From Sphingomonas sp. DG1-23 (lineage in GTDB: Bacteria > Pseudomonadota > Alphaproteobacteria > Sphingomonadales > Sphingomonadaceae), in NCBI RefSeq assembly GCF_030730875.1, contig NZ_JAVAMA010000004.1:1-64000 (forward strand): a stretch of 64,000 bases of DNA, given 5' to 3'. Under the pieces are notes generated by a model that searched no databases, was not told where the DNA came from, and saw only the letters and a program-made list of their open reading frames with translations. Positions 43,635 to 52,758 of the stretch are shown piece after piece (position 1 is the stretch's first letter; the number at the start of each line of letters is the position of its first letter). The position numbers and the translations under genes were made by a program.

Positions 43635-44827
43635 GGATTTCCGACGGGAGGCTGGCCGACCGCAGGGCGCGGCGTATCGTCGGTGAGGTCGATCGACTTG
43701 ATGCGGCCGCCCGCGGCGCGCTGGCGCAGCCGCGAGCCGGTCGGATCATAGGTTTCGTAGACCATCGTGAACCGCTCGATCCGGGTCATGCCGTCCGAAC
43801 CCGTGGCGAGCGTAAACGGCGCATAGCGGCGCTCGGCGAGATTCTGGTGCACCTTTTTCGGCCAGCGACCCTCGAAATGCGGCGATTCGCGCAGCGTCTC
43901 GATATCCTTGACGGTGCCGTCGGCGGCGATCCGATAGCGCACGTCGATCCATTCGGAGGTGCGGTTGATGTTCCTGGGCGCCGGGATGCGGCCATCCTCA
44001 TGGCCGAGGACGCGATCGAGGCGGAGCGGCGGCGCGAACACCAGCACCGGCCGGTCGAGCTTGTGGTCCTTGAACGCGGCGAGCGCGGTTTCGAGCGCCT
44101 GCGGGTCTCCCTGCTCGGAGGCGAGGCGGGCACGCAACAGCCGGGCGGCGAAGCGGAAATCGGCGAGTTCGGGTTCGGTGGTCTGCTCGATCGCCTTGAT
44201 CCGGCGCTCGGTGCCTTCGCGATAGGCCGGATTCGAATAGCTGGCGGCACCATAGAGCACGGCCTCGCGCAGCATCGCGAAGCCCATCACCGCGGGTTGC
44301 CCGGCCTTGCGCGCCTGTTTCGCGACCTTGGCATAGATGTCGATCGCCGCGCGGAAGCGGCCCTGCTTGCCGAAGGTGTCGCCGACCATGAGGCGCTGCA
44401 TCAGCACGCGCGAATCGCCCTTTTCGAGCCCGGCCTTCAATGCATCGAGCGCGTCGATCTGGAGGATGCGCCCGGCCTGGCCATAGCCGTGATGCTCGCT
44501 CACCCGGCCATAAGCGCGGGTGAGGTCGGCGACTTCGACCGGCAGGGTGGCGGCGTAGCGCGCGTTGCGGCTCCGCGATGCGGCGAGCGTCTTGCGCGAC
44601 CCGGCATAATCGCCGGCGACGAACTGGTTCTCGGCATGGGCGAGGCTCGCGTCGATATCTTCGCGCGGCGGACATTTGCGCGCGAGGCAGTCCCTCAGAT
44701 CGGCTTCGGTCTTCGAGAGCGGCGTACCGGTGACGACGATCGTCTGTTCGGACGGGCCGTCCTCCTGGGCGTGCGCCGGAAAGGCCGCCAATACCAGCAA
44801 TGCCGTGAAACCGCTACGCAAGAGCAT
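43631..44827 (-). CDS. Secreted protein with TonB C-terminal-like domain
   Basis: A 398-residue protein with a signal peptide (MLLRSGFTALLVLAAFPAHA). A helical, TPR-like middle (about 60-250; GDYAGSRKTLAASR, GRFRAAIDIYAKVAKQARKAG) is followed by a TonB_C-like beta domain near 305-375 (SEWIDVRYRIAADGTVKDIETL and NLAERRYAPFT). ATG at 44827 was chosen since GAGGGG lies 7 bases upstream. It is upstream of and overlaps the beta-lactamase-like gene, so the two probably act together in the envelope. Confidence 0.75.
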   Translation of the reverse strand: MLLRSGFTALLVLAAFPAHAQEDGPSEQTIVVTGTPLSKTEADLRDCLARKCPPREDIDASLAHAENQFVAGDYAGSRKTLAASRSRNARYAATLPVEVADLTRAYGRVSEHHGYGQAGRILQIDALDALKAGLEKGDSRVLMQRLMVGDTFGKQGRFRAAIDIYAKVAKQARKAGQPAVMGFAMLREAVLYGAASYSNPAYREGTERRIKAIEQTTEPELADFRFAARLLRARLASEQGDPQALETALAAFKDHKLDRPVLVFAPPLRLDRVLGHEDGRIPAPRNINRTSEWIDVRYRIAADGTVKDIETLRESPHFEGRWPKKVHQNLAERRYAPFTLATGSDGMTRIERFTMVYETYDPTGSRLRQRAAGGRIKSIDLTDDTPRPAVGQPPVGNP

Positions 44828-44910
44828 GTCCATTCCCCTCAGAGACAAGACGCAAGTCATTGCAAACCGTCGCGATGCTAACATTCGCCGGCCCCTTGTC
44901 CAACAGGAGA

Positions 44911-46890
44911 TCAGGCGTCGATCACTTCCTCGTCGAGCCGCGCGGCATTTTCCTGGATGAAGGCGAAACGATGCGCGGGATTGCTGCCCATCAGCCGGTC
45001 GACGAGATCCTTGACCCCTGCGCGCTCCTCATATTCCTGCGGCAAAGTGACGCGCAGCATGCCGCGCGTCTTCGGGTCCATCGTGGTTTCCTTGAGCTGG
45101 TTCGGGTTCATCTCGCCGAGCCCCTTGAAGCGGCTGACCTCGACCTTCTTGCCCCTGAACGCGCCTTCCTCGATCTCGAGCCGGTGCGCGTCGTCGCGGG
45201 CGTAGAGGCTCTTCGAGCCGACGGTGAGGCGATAGAGCGGCGGCTGGGCGAGATAGAGATGCCCGCGGCGGACAATGTCGGGCATCTCCTGGAAGAAGAA
45301 AGTCATCAGCAAGGTGGCGATGTGCGCGCCGTCGACGTCGGCGTCGGTCATGATGACGATGCGCTCGTAGCGCAGGTTCGAGGGATCGCAATCCTTGCGC
45401 GTGCCGCAGCCGAGCGCCTGGATCAGATCGGCGATCTCCTGATTGGCGAGGATCTTGGCCGAGGTCGCGCTGGCGACGTTGAGGATCTTGCCGCGGATCG
45501 GCAGGATCGCCTGGGTCTTGCGGTCGCGCGCCTGCTTGGCCGAGCCGCCGGCCGAATCGCCCTCGACGATGAAGAGTTCGGTGCCTTCGGGGCTGTCGGC
45601 GGCGCAATCGGTGAGCTTGCCGGGCAGACGGAGCTTCCGCGACGAGGTCGCGGTCTTGCGCTTGACCTCGCGCTCCTGCTTGCGGCGCAGGCGATCGTCC
45701 ATGCGATCGAGGACGTAGGAAAGCAGCGCCTTGCCGCGATCCATATGGTCCGAGAGGAAATGATCGAAATGGTCGCGGACGGCGCGCTCGACCAGGGCAG
45801 TGGCCTCGGGCGAGGTCAGACGATCCTTGGTTTGGCTCTGAAATTGCGGTTCGCGGATGAACACCGAGAGCATCAGCTCGGAGCCGATCATCACGTCGTC
45901 GGCGGTGATGTCCTTGGCCTTTTTCTGGCCGACCAGCTCGCCGAACGCGCGGATGCTGCGGGTCAGCGCCTGGCGCAGGCCCTGCTCGTGGGTGCCGCCG
46001 TCGGGGGTGGGGATGGTGTTGCAATACCAGCTATAGCTGCCGTCGCTCCACAAGGGCCAGGCCACCGCCCATTCGACCCGGCCCTGATCCTCGCCGGGGA
46101 AATCCTGCTGGCCGGTGAAGAATTCAGCGGTGGCGCATTCGCGGGTGGCGATCTGCTCCTTGAGGTGATCGCCGAGGCCGCCGGGGAACTGGAACACCGC
46201 CTCGGCCGGGATCTCGTCGGAGACCAGCGCCGGATCGCATTTCCAGCGGATCTCGACTCCGGCGAACAGATAGGCCTTGGAGCGGGCGAGCTTGTAGAGC
46301 CGCGCGGGCTTGAACAGCATCTCGCCGAAGATCTCGACATCGGGCGTGAACGCCACCGAAGTCCCGCGGCGATTGGGCGCGGCGCCGACCAATTCGATCG
46401 GGCCGAGGGTGATTCCCTTGCTGAAGCTCTGGCGGTAGAGCTGGCGGTCGCGCGCGACTTCGATCACGGTATCGGACGACAGCGCGTTGACCACCGAGAT
46501 GCCGACGCCGTGGAGGCCGCCGCTGGTGGCATAGGCCTTGCCCGAGAATTTGCCGCCCGAATGGAGCATCGAGAGGATCACCTCGAGTGCCGACTTGTCG
46601 GGGAATTTCGGGTGCGGATCGATCGGCATGCCGCGGCCATTGTCGACGATGGTCAGCCGGTTGCCCTGTTCGAGGGTGATCTCGATGCGGGTGGCGTGGC
46701 CGGCCACCGCCTCGTCCATCGCATTGTCGAGCACTTCGGCGGCGAGGTGATGGAGCGCGCGCTCGTCGGTGCCGCCGATATACATGCCCGGGCGGCGCCG
46801 GACCGGCTCCAGCCCTTCGAGGACTTCGATCGACGAGGCGTCATAGGTGCCGGAGGGAACGCCCGGCGCGGCAAACAGGTCTTCGGACAT
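44911..46890 (-). CDS. parE: DNA topoisomerase IV subunit B
   Basis: A 659-residue GHKL ATPase subunit that separates linked chromosomes with ParC. RPGMYIGGTD at about 34-43, EVLDNAMDEAVAGHA and GRGMPIDPHP form the ATP pocket, and GGLHGVGISVVNALS the loop. The Toprim domain carries EGDSAGGSAKQARDR near 440 and DADVDGAHI near 515. The IPxDxHPKFPDKS stretch favours ParE over GyrB, and there is no GyrB insertion. Full length with normal ends. Confidence 0.95.
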   Translation of the reverse strand: MSEDLFAAPGVPSGTYDASSIEVLEGLEPVRRRPGMYIGGTDERALHHLAAEVLDNAMDEAVAGHATRIEITLEQGNRLTIVDNGRGMPIDPHPKFPDKSALEVILSMLHSGGKFSGKAYATSGGLHGVGISVVNALSSDTVIEVARDRQLYRQSFSKGITLGPIELVGAAPNRRGTSVAFTPDVEIFGEMLFKPARLYKLARSKAYLFAGVEIRWKCDPALVSDEIPAEAVFQFPGGLGDHLKEQIATRECATAEFFTGQQDFPGEDQGRVEWAVAWPLWSDGSYSWYCNTIPTPDGGTHEQGLRQALTRSIRAFGELVGQKKAKDITADDVMIGSELMLSVFIREPQFQSQTKDRLTSPEATALVERAVRDHFDHFLSDHMDRGKALLSYVLDRMDDRLRRKQEREVKRKTATSSRKLRLPGKLTDCAADSPEGTELFIVEGDSAGGSAKQARDRKTQAILPIRGKILNVASATSAKILANQEIADLIQALGCGTRKDCDPSNLRYERIVIMTDADVDGAHIATLLMTFFFQEMPDIVRRGHLYLAQPPLYRLTVGSKSLYARDDAHRLEIEEGAFRGKKVEVSRFKGLGEMNPNQLKETTMDPKTRGMLRVTLPQEYEERAGVKDLVDRLMGSNPAHRFAFIQENAARLDEEVIDA

Positions 46891-46905
46891 GTCAGGGGTA
46901 TAGGG

Positions 46906-47112
46906 TCACGCCGAATTGCCGCGCAAGGCGCGAAGACGGGACGCGCGTGCCGGGTGGGACGGCGCGGCCAAACTTGTCGAAGTTGCGGGTCTGCGCGCTT
47001 TCTCGCGGAGAGTCGCAACTTCACGCAAGCCATTGAGAATGCTTCCGATGCTGCGCGCATCGCTGTTGCGGGCATACTCATGGTCCAGGACGAAACTATG
47101 CTCGATAAACAT
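46906..47112 (-). CDS. Small hypothetical protein, 68 aa
   Basis: An ATG at 47112 has a good ribosome-binding site (GCAGGAGC, 7 bases before). The product starts MFIEHSFVLDHEYARNSDAR and ends basic (SRLRALRGNSA), with no signal or membrane helix. It lies between parE (same strand, 16 bases after this gene's end) and a divergent serine hydrolase. A longer frame runs upstream but crosses the start of the hydrolase gene. Coding is supported by the initiation site and sensible composition; function unknown. Confidence 0.5.
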   Translation of the reverse strand: MFIEHSFVLDHEYARNSDARSIGSILNGLREVATLREKARRPATSTSLAAPSHPARASRLRALRGNSA

Positions 47113-47247
47113 GACGCTGCTCCTGCCTGTTGCCGGCAACATGGACCCGGAGTGCGCGTGATACAAGAACAAAAAGAGAACTTTGTGCGCGGTTGCCTGT
47201 CCGGGCGGGCGCTGTAGGATCGCATTCGGGCTGGAACGGGAGGCACG

Positions 47248-48408
47248 ATGCGGGCGAAACGGTGGGCGACGGCGGTGGCGATCCTGCTGGCGGGCGTGGC
47301 TCCGGCCGCAGCGCAGTCGGGGAAGGTCGCGCGCGTCGACGCGGCGGTGCAGGCGGCGATGGCACGGACCGGGGCGCAGGGGCTGGCGATCGCGACGATC
47401 GAGGACGGCAAGCCGGTGCTGGTACGCAGCTATGGCGTGCGGAATGCCGCAGGCGACCCGCTCGATCCCGACACCGTGATGTACGGCGCGTCGCTGACCA
47501 AGGCAGTGTTCGCATGGACGGTGATGCAGCTGGTCGACGAGGGCAAGGTCGATCTCGACAAGCCGATCGCCGACATGCTGCCCAGGCCGCTGCCCGATTA
47601 TGGCAATCTCGATGCCTATGGAAATTGGGGCGACCTCGCCGGCGATCCGCGCTGGCGAAAGATCACCCCGCGGATGGTCCTGACCCACAGCACCGGCTTC
47701 GCCAATTTCGCCTATCTCGAGCCCGACGAGAAACTGCGCATCCATTTCGAGCCGGGCAGCCGCTATGCCTATTCGGGCGAGGGGATCATCCTGCTCCAGT
47801 TTGCGCTCGAAAAGGGGCTGGGGCTCGATCTCGGCGCCGAGATACAGCGGCGGGTGTTCGATCGCTTCGGCATGGCGAACACAGCGATGCTGTGGCGCCC
47901 GGATTTCGCGCGCAACCTCGCCGACGGCTGGACCGAGGACGGCAAGGTCGAGCCGCACGACGAGCGTAGCCGGGTACGCGCGGCGGGATCGATGGACACC
48001 AGCATCGCCGACATGGCGCGGTTCGCGGCGGGATTGATCCGCGGCGACGGGCTGAGCGCGAAGGCGCGTGCCGAAATGGCGCGCGGGCAGCTGCCGATCA
48101 CCACCGCGGCGCAATTCCCGACCTTGCAGGCCGAGGCTCCGGTCGCCGCACAGCCCAAGGGTGTCGCCGCCGGGCTGGGGTTGGTGGTTTTTGACGGGCC
48201 GCAGGGCGCGGGATTCTTCAAGGGCGGCCACAATGAATCGACCGCGAACATGCTGGTCTGCGTCGCGCGCGGGCGACGCTGCGTGGTCCTCCTGTCGAAC
48301 GACGTGCGCGCCGAGGCGGCCTATCCCGATCTGGTCAAGGCCGCGCTGGGCGAGACCGGGATGCCGTGGCGCTGGGAATATCCGGGGCTGTTCGCGGCGA
48401 AGGAGTGA
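47248..48408 (+). CDS. Serine hydrolase, class C beta-lactamase-like
   Basis: A 386-residue exported protein (signal about 1-22, ending AAAQ). The catalytic motif is SLTK at 82-85. YSG at 175-177 holds the Tyr of the YxN position, but Gly replaces Asn. KGGHN near 330 is the third motif. This set is common in esterase/D-aminopeptidase-like members rather than true AmpC. Stand-alone gene. Substrate unknown. Confidence 0.88.
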   Translation: MRAKRWATAVAILLAGVAPAAAQSGKVARVDAAVQAAMARTGAQGLAIATIEDGKPVLVRSYGVRNAAGDPLDPDTVMYGASLTKAVFAWTVMQLVDEGKVDLDKPIADMLPRPLPDYGNLDAYGNWGDLAGDPRWRKITPRMVLTHSTGFANFAYLEPDEKLRIHFEPGSRYAYSGEGIILLQFALEKGLGLDLGAEIQRRVFDRFGMANTAMLWRPDFARNLADGWTEDGKVEPHDERSRVRAAGSMDTSIADMARFAAGLIRGDGLSAKARAEMARGQLPITTAAQFPTLQAEAPVAAQPKGVAAGLGLVVFDGPQGAGFFKGGHNESTANMLVCVARGRRCVVLLSNDVRAEAAYPDLVKAALGETGMPWRWEYPGLFAAKE

Positions 48409-48418
48409 GGCTGCGACT

Positions 48419-48640
48419 TCAGGCTTCGGCGAGATCGAGACGGCGCTTGATCAGAGCTACGTCGCCGCGAATCTCATCCAGCTCTGCGTTGATGCGAGCG
48501 ATATCGACCGCCATCGTCGCCTGATGCTGTTCGACCGAGGACAGGCGCATTTTCACCGAGGCGAGATCGCGCCGGAACTCGCCGAATTCGGCGTGGAGCC
48601 GCTTGAGAAGCTCGAAGGTGAGTTCGGCGGTATCGCTCAT
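48419..48640 (-). CDS. Small coiled-coil protein, 73 aa
   Basis: Starting at ATG 48640, the product is charged and helical: ELLKRLHAEFGEFRRDLASVKMRLSSVEQHQ then INAELDEIRGDVALIKRRLDL. Heptad-like spacing suggests a dimeric coiled coil. No signal or membrane helix. The longer open frame upstream runs into a palindromic element and is not coding. Similar small proteins are common and unnamed; a SlyX-like name is not justified. Confidence 0.7.
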   Translation of the reverse strand: MSDTAELTFELLKRLHAEFGEFRRDLASVKMRLSSVEQHQATMAVDIARINAELDEIRGDVALIKRRLDLAEA

Positions 48641-48723
48641 TAGCCAGAATGCTACGCTTATAGCCGTGGCGAGTCCATGAACGGCTCTTGGGGCTCTCAC
48701 AGAGGTGGGGGATGCGTTGTCAA

Positions 48724-48894
48724 ACTCCTCTCCGAGCTTGGCTCGGGAAGGGGGACCGCCGCCGAAGGCGGTGGTGGAGGGGCGGCGCGAAGCGAGGTTG
48801 TCCCTCGATGCCGAAGGCAAGCTACCGCGCCGGCGGAGCGGCCCCTCCACCAGTCTGCGGCTGGTCCCCCTCCCCGAGACGAGCTCGGGGAGGA
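48724..48894. repeat. Intergenic palindromic element (GGGGACCGCCGCCGAAGGCG family)
   Basis: Outer arms CTCCTCTCCGAGCTTGGCTC and CCGAGACGAGCTCGGGGAGG, with inner CCGCCGAAGGCGG and CCAGTCTGCGGCTGG hairpins. It fills the gap of about 290 bases before gcrA. Confidence 0.8.
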
Positions 48895-48931
48895 ATGGAT
48901 GGGTCTACAAGCAAATCGTTTCGGGGCTGGC

Positions 48932-49588
48932 TCAGCGAACCCGCGGGCCGCCGAAGGGGAGCGGGGGCGGGGGGCGGCGATCGCGGCGGGGGAGCTGCGC
49001 CTGATAGGCGTGGCCGCAATGCGCGACGCAATAGGGGAAGCCCGGGTTCACCTTGTCGCCGCAGAAATGGAAATCGGGCTCGCCGGGATGGCCGAGCGGC
49101 CATTTGCAGATGCGGTCGTTGAGATCGAGCAGGCTGGTCTTGCCCGCGATCGCGTCGCTCGGCTTGGCCGGCACCAGACGGCGCGGCGGCGCGGGCGCGA
49201 TCGGCGGGGCCTGCTCGCCGGGATTCTGGCGGACGAAGCCGCCCGGGCCGACCGAGCGGAGCACCGGAGCGCTGGGCTCGCGCGGCTCGGCCGGAGCCGC
49301 AGGCGCGGCGGCAGGCGCGGCCGCGCGCGGAGCGGGTTCCGCAGCCGGCTGTGGAGCGGGCGCGGCCGGTGCGGCAACCGGCGCCGGCCGCGGCGCGGGG
49401 GCTGCGGTTTCGGCCTTGGGCTCGTTCGACTTGACCGGCGACGGGCGCGATTGCAGGCCCAGCCGGTGCGCCTTGCCGATCACGGCATTGCGCGACACAC
49501 CGCCGAGCTCCTCGGCGATCTGGGTCGCGGTCATCCCGCTGTCCCACATCTTCTTCAGCGTATCGATACGCTCTTCGGTCCAGCTCAC
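48932..49588 (-). CDS. gcrA: GcrA cell cycle regulator
   Basis: A 218-residue sigma70-linked regulator that reads methylated GANTC promoters in alphaproteobacteria. N-terminal SWTEERIDTLKKMWDSGMT with QIAEELGGVSRNAVIGKAHRL is the DNA-binding domain. A Pro/Ala-rich linker of about 80 residues follows. The C-terminal sigma-binding part has CKWPLGHPGEPDFHFCG and YCVAHCGHAYQ. Linker length exceeds that of Caulobacter GcrA. Confidence 0.95.
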   Translation of the reverse strand: MSWTEERIDTLKKMWDSGMTATQIAEELGGVSRNAVIGKAHRLGLQSRPSPVKSNEPKAETAAPAPRPAPVAAPAAPAPQPAAEPAPRAAAPAAAPAAPAEPREPSAPVLRSVGPGGFVRQNPGEQAPPIAPAPPRRLVPAKPSDAIAGKTSLLDLNDRICKWPLGHPGEPDFHFCGDKVNPGFPYCVAHCGHAYQAQLPRRDRRPPPPLPFGGPRVR

Positions 49589-49640
49589 GTCACTTCCTTC
49601 AACTTGCGGGCGGCGCGGGCAGCGTTTACGCGAACACGCG

Positions 49641-50483
49641 ATGAGCAGCCACCCCGAAACCGGTCATACCCTCCCCGAGCCCGGCGTTCCGGTGATTCGC
49701 AACGTGAACTGGGGGGGATTGCGTACGCTCTATATCAAGGAGGTGCGCCGTTTCTTCAAGGTGCAGCTCCAGACGGTGTGGGCGCCGGCGGTCACCACCC
49801 TGCTGTTTCTGGTGATTTTCACCGTCGCATTGGGCGGCGGCGGCCGCACGATCGCGCTGCAGGGGCGCGACATCCATTTCGCCGACTTCATCGCCCCCGG
49901 GCTGATCGTGATGGCGATGCTCCAGAACGCCTTCGCCAATTCGAGCTTCTCGTTGCTCGTCGGCAAGATCCAGGGGACGATCGTCGACTATCTGATGCCG
50001 CCGCTGTCGACCGGCGAATTGCTCGCCGGTTTGTGCGGCGGCGCAGTGACGCGGGCATTCTGCGTCGGCGGCGCGGTGTTCCTCGCGATGGTGCTGTGGC
50101 CGGGAGTCAATGTGATCCCCCAGCATCTCTGGGCAGTGCTGTGGTTCGGCTTTCTCGGCGCGCTGTTCCTGTCGCTGCTCGGGGTGCTGACCTCGATCTG
50201 GGCAGAGAAGTTCGATCATGCCGCGGCGGTGACCAATTTCGTGGTGGCGCCGCTTTCTCTGCTCTCGGGGACCTTCTATTCGGTCGATAAATTGTCGCCG
50301 GTCTTTCAGACGATCAGCCATCTCAATCCGTTCTTCTACATCATCTCGGGCTTCCGCTACGGATTCCTCGGAGTCGCGGATTCGCCGATCCTGACCGGCA
50401 GCCTGATCATCCTCGCGCTCGACGCGGTGCTGGGGCTGTTCTGCTACGCGCTGCTGCGCAAGGGCTGGAAGCTCAAGAACTAG
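49641..50483 (+). CDS. ABC-2 type transporter permease
   Basis: A 280-residue protein with six membrane segments; WGGLRTLYIKEVRRFFKVQLQTV starts the cytoplasmic end, and SGTFYSVDKLSPVFQTISHLNPFFYIISGFRYGFLG is the typical ABC-2 signature. The start at ATG 49641 was used since the longer frame overlaps gcrA antisense. No ATPase gene is adjacent, so the partner is elsewhere. Similar YadH-like permeases export unknown substrates. Confidence 0.9.
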   Translation: MSSHPETGHTLPEPGVPVIRNVNWGGLRTLYIKEVRRFFKVQLQTVWAPAVTTLLFLVIFTVALGGGGRTIALQGRDIHFADFIAPGLIVMAMLQNAFANSSFSLLVGKIQGTIVDYLMPPLSTGELLAGLCGGAVTRAFCVGGAVFLAMVLWPGVNVIPQHLWAVLWFGFLGALFLSLLGVLTSIWAEKFDHAAAVTNFVVAPLSLLSGTFYSVDKLSPVFQTISHLNPFFYIISGFRYGFLGVADSPILTGSLIILALDAVLGLFCYALLRKGWKLKN

Positions 50484-50516
50484 GCGCCGCCCCGGAAAGG
50501 CCGGAAAGCGAACGCC

Positions 50517-52496
50517 TCAGATTTTGGCCGGCGCCATCCGGCCTTCGGGCGTTTCGAACGCTGCCGCTGTCGGGATGGTGAAGCGGAAGGAGGCGCCGCC
50601 CTCGGGGCGGTCGGAGGCGGTCAGGGTGCCGCCATGGGCCTCGACGATGCGCTTCGAAATGTTGAGGCCGATGCCGAGCCCGGCGATCCCCTTGCTCGAG
50701 GCGAAGCGCTCGCCGAGCCGTTCGACGAAGCCCGGGGGGAGGCCGGGGCCATTGTCGATGACCTCGACCTCGACCATCTCGCCGGCTTCGCGCGCGCGGA
50801 TCACGATCAGCGGCTCGCATTCGCGCTGGTCGCACGCCTCGAAAGCGTTGCGCGCGATGTTCACCAGCACCTGCTGGATCTGGATCCGGTCGATATAGAT
50901 TGCGGGGATCGACGGCGGGATTTCGACGAGCAGGGCGTGGAGCTTGCGCGATCCGACGAGGAGCAAATTGACCGCGTCGCTGACCACTTCGCCCAATTCC
51001 TCGCGCCGCAGCTCGACTTCGCGGTGGGTGAGGAAGCTGCGGAGCTTGCGGATGATGTCGCCCGCGCGGAGGATATGGACCGAGATTTCCTTGAGGAATT
51101 CGATGGCCCTGGCAGGATCCCGGCGCTGCTCGAGCGCCATCGCGGCGGCCGAGGCGTAATTGGCGGCGGCGGCGAGCGGCTGGTTGATCTCGTGGGCGAT
51201 GTCGCCGGCGAGCTCGCCGAGCGCGTTCTGGTGCGACAGCGCCATCAGCTGGACGCCGAGATCGGCGACCTGATCCTCGAGCGAGAAACGTTCGGACAGA
51301 TCGCGGACGAAGGCGGCATGGACCACTTCGCCGTCCTGCCGGGCGACCCCGATGCGCAACTCGGCGGGGAATTCGCTGCCGTCGTTGCGGCGGCCGGTGG
51401 TGGTGATGACGCTGCTGTCCGACCGGCCCGCGCCGGGATCCTCGGCGAGCAAGGCATGGAAATCGGGACTCTTGCGCGCGAACAGCGATTCGATCCGGGT
51501 GCCGCAGGCATCGGCCTCGGCGCAGCGCCAGAGCCGCTGCGCAGCGGCGCTGAAGGTGCGGATCACCCGGTCATGACCGGTCACGATCAGCGCGTCGGGC
51601 ACGGCGGTGAGGATCGAATCGAGCTCGGCCTGGCGCGCGGCGAGGCGCTTGTTCTGCTCGGTCGCACGGACGGTGACATGGACGAGCAGGACCGCGACGA
51701 CGAGCAGATTGGCGTCGGCAATGAAGTAATAGAGCTCGCTGTCGTCGAGCTTTCCCGCCTCGCGCAGCGCGACGAGGATCAGCGTGGGAAGGATCGTCAG
51801 AACGATGATCGCCGGGGTGATCCGCTGGAGCGTGTACCATGGCGAATCGGTGAAGGACTGGACCGGATCGGCGAAACGGCCCTGCACGATGATCGCCACG
51901 GAGAGCAGCAAGGCGGGGATGCCGGAAAGGGCGGAGGGGCCGACGAAGCGGGTTCCGAGCGGAATCTGATGGGTGAGGGTGAAGGCGACGAGCAGCAAGG
52001 TCGCGGCGAGCGTCGCGCTCGCCAGCGGGGCCGCCCAGCGGCGCAGCGCACTGCGCCGCGCGCTGAGCAGATAGAGCGCGGTCACCTCCATGGTGAGCGC
52101 CGACAATGCGCCGAGCTGGGGGACGCCGCCGTTGCGGACACGGAGCGCAACGATCTGATCGCCGAACAACAGCCGGCCGATGCCGAAATCGCCGATGCAA
52201 TAATGCACGAGCACCAGCCCGACCAATGCCGTGGGGAGCAACAGAAAAGCGCGCGCGGCGGTGCGGTGGCCGGCGAGCAGCACCAGCGCGCTCCCCACGA
52301 CGAGGAGGAAGACGAAGCTGAGCAATGGCTGAAACGCGACCGCGGGATCGCCGAGCCCGCGCAGCCACGGGTTCCGCAGGCTCCAGCCGAGCAGGATGGC
52401 CGCCGGAAGCAGGCCGGCGAGCCCAGTCAAGGCGAGGGCCGGCCTCGATCCCTTTGGCACGTGTGAGGCTCCCCTCGCTTCTTCCGAAATGTGCAT
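50517..52496 (-). CDS. Membrane PAS sensor histidine kinase (FixL-like)
   Basis: A 659-residue kinase. Seven to eight hydrophobic segments fill residues about 22-280. A PAS domain follows (about 290-405; AELDSILTAVPDALIVTG, RNDGSEFPAELRIG). The kinase core has His435 in GDIAHEINQPLAAAANYASAA, close to FixL/DctB-type, and the ATPase motifs NIARNAFEA, DNGPGLPP and GLGIGLNISKRIVEAHGG. Heme-binding residues of FixL were not identified, so oxygen sensing is not claimed. No regulator gene is adjacent. Confidence 0.9.
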   Translation of the reverse strand: MHISEEARGASHVPKGSRPALALTGLAGLLPAAILLGWSLRNPWLRGLGDPAVAFQPLLSFVFLLVVGSALVLLAGHRTAARAFLLLPTALVGLVLVHYCIGDFGIGRLLFGDQIVALRVRNGGVPQLGALSALTMEVTALYLLSARRSALRRWAAPLASATLAATLLLVAFTLTHQIPLGTRFVGPSALSGIPALLLSVAIIVQGRFADPVQSFTDSPWYTLQRITPAIIVLTILPTLILVALREAGKLDDSELYYFIADANLLVVAVLLVHVTVRATEQNKRLAARQAELDSILTAVPDALIVTGHDRVIRTFSAAAQRLWRCAEADACGTRIESLFARKSPDFHALLAEDPGAGRSDSSVITTTGRRNDGSEFPAELRIGVARQDGEVVHAAFVRDLSERFSLEDQVADLGVQLMALSHQNALGELAGDIAHEINQPLAAAANYASAAAMALEQRRDPARAIEFLKEISVHILRAGDIIRKLRSFLTHREVELRREELGEVVSDAVNLLLVGSRKLHALLVEIPPSIPAIYIDRIQIQQVLVNIARNAFEACDQRECEPLIVIRAREAGEMVEVEVIDNGPGLPPGFVERLGERFASSKGIAGLGIGLNISKRIVEAHGGTLTASDRPEGGASFRFTIPTAAAFETPEGRMAPAKI

Positions 52497-52647
52497 GTCT
52501 TTCCGTTATCGCGACCAGAGGAAAGGCACAGGCCGGGGAAGCGGCAGTCGCAAAACTTGTAAGAGTGTGAAGGAGTTCCCGCGTTTCGCAAAGCTCCTCG
52601 TGCGCGAGCGTCATGGCCGGGAGGCATGGTCCCCGCCGAAACGAATA

Positions 52648-52676
52648 TTGACGCCGCTGTGGCGCTGCCCCTAAAC
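52648..52676 (+). promoter_or_regulatory. Strong candidate promoter of argD
   Basis: TTGACG at 52648-52653 and CTAAAC at 52671-52676 with an exact 17-base spacer. Transcription would start near 52683, immediately before the hairpin at 52685-52710. Confidence 0.65.
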
Positions 52677-52684
52677 ACCCGCTC

Positions 52685-52710
52685 CGGGCGGTCCGGTTGG
52701 CCGCCCTTTT
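52685..52710 (+). terminator. Terminator-like hairpin in the argD leader
   Basis: GGGCGG at 52686-52691 pairs with CCGCCC at 52701-52706 (inner CC/GG can extend the stem), followed by TTTTGCGTTT. It begins within a few bases of the predicted transcription start, so it may act as an attenuator or a 5' stabiliser rather than end an upstream gene. Confidence 0.5.
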
Positions 52711-52758
52711 GCGTTTCTGGAGCTCAACCCAGCTTTTCTCGAAGGAGGTACCGTTCCC

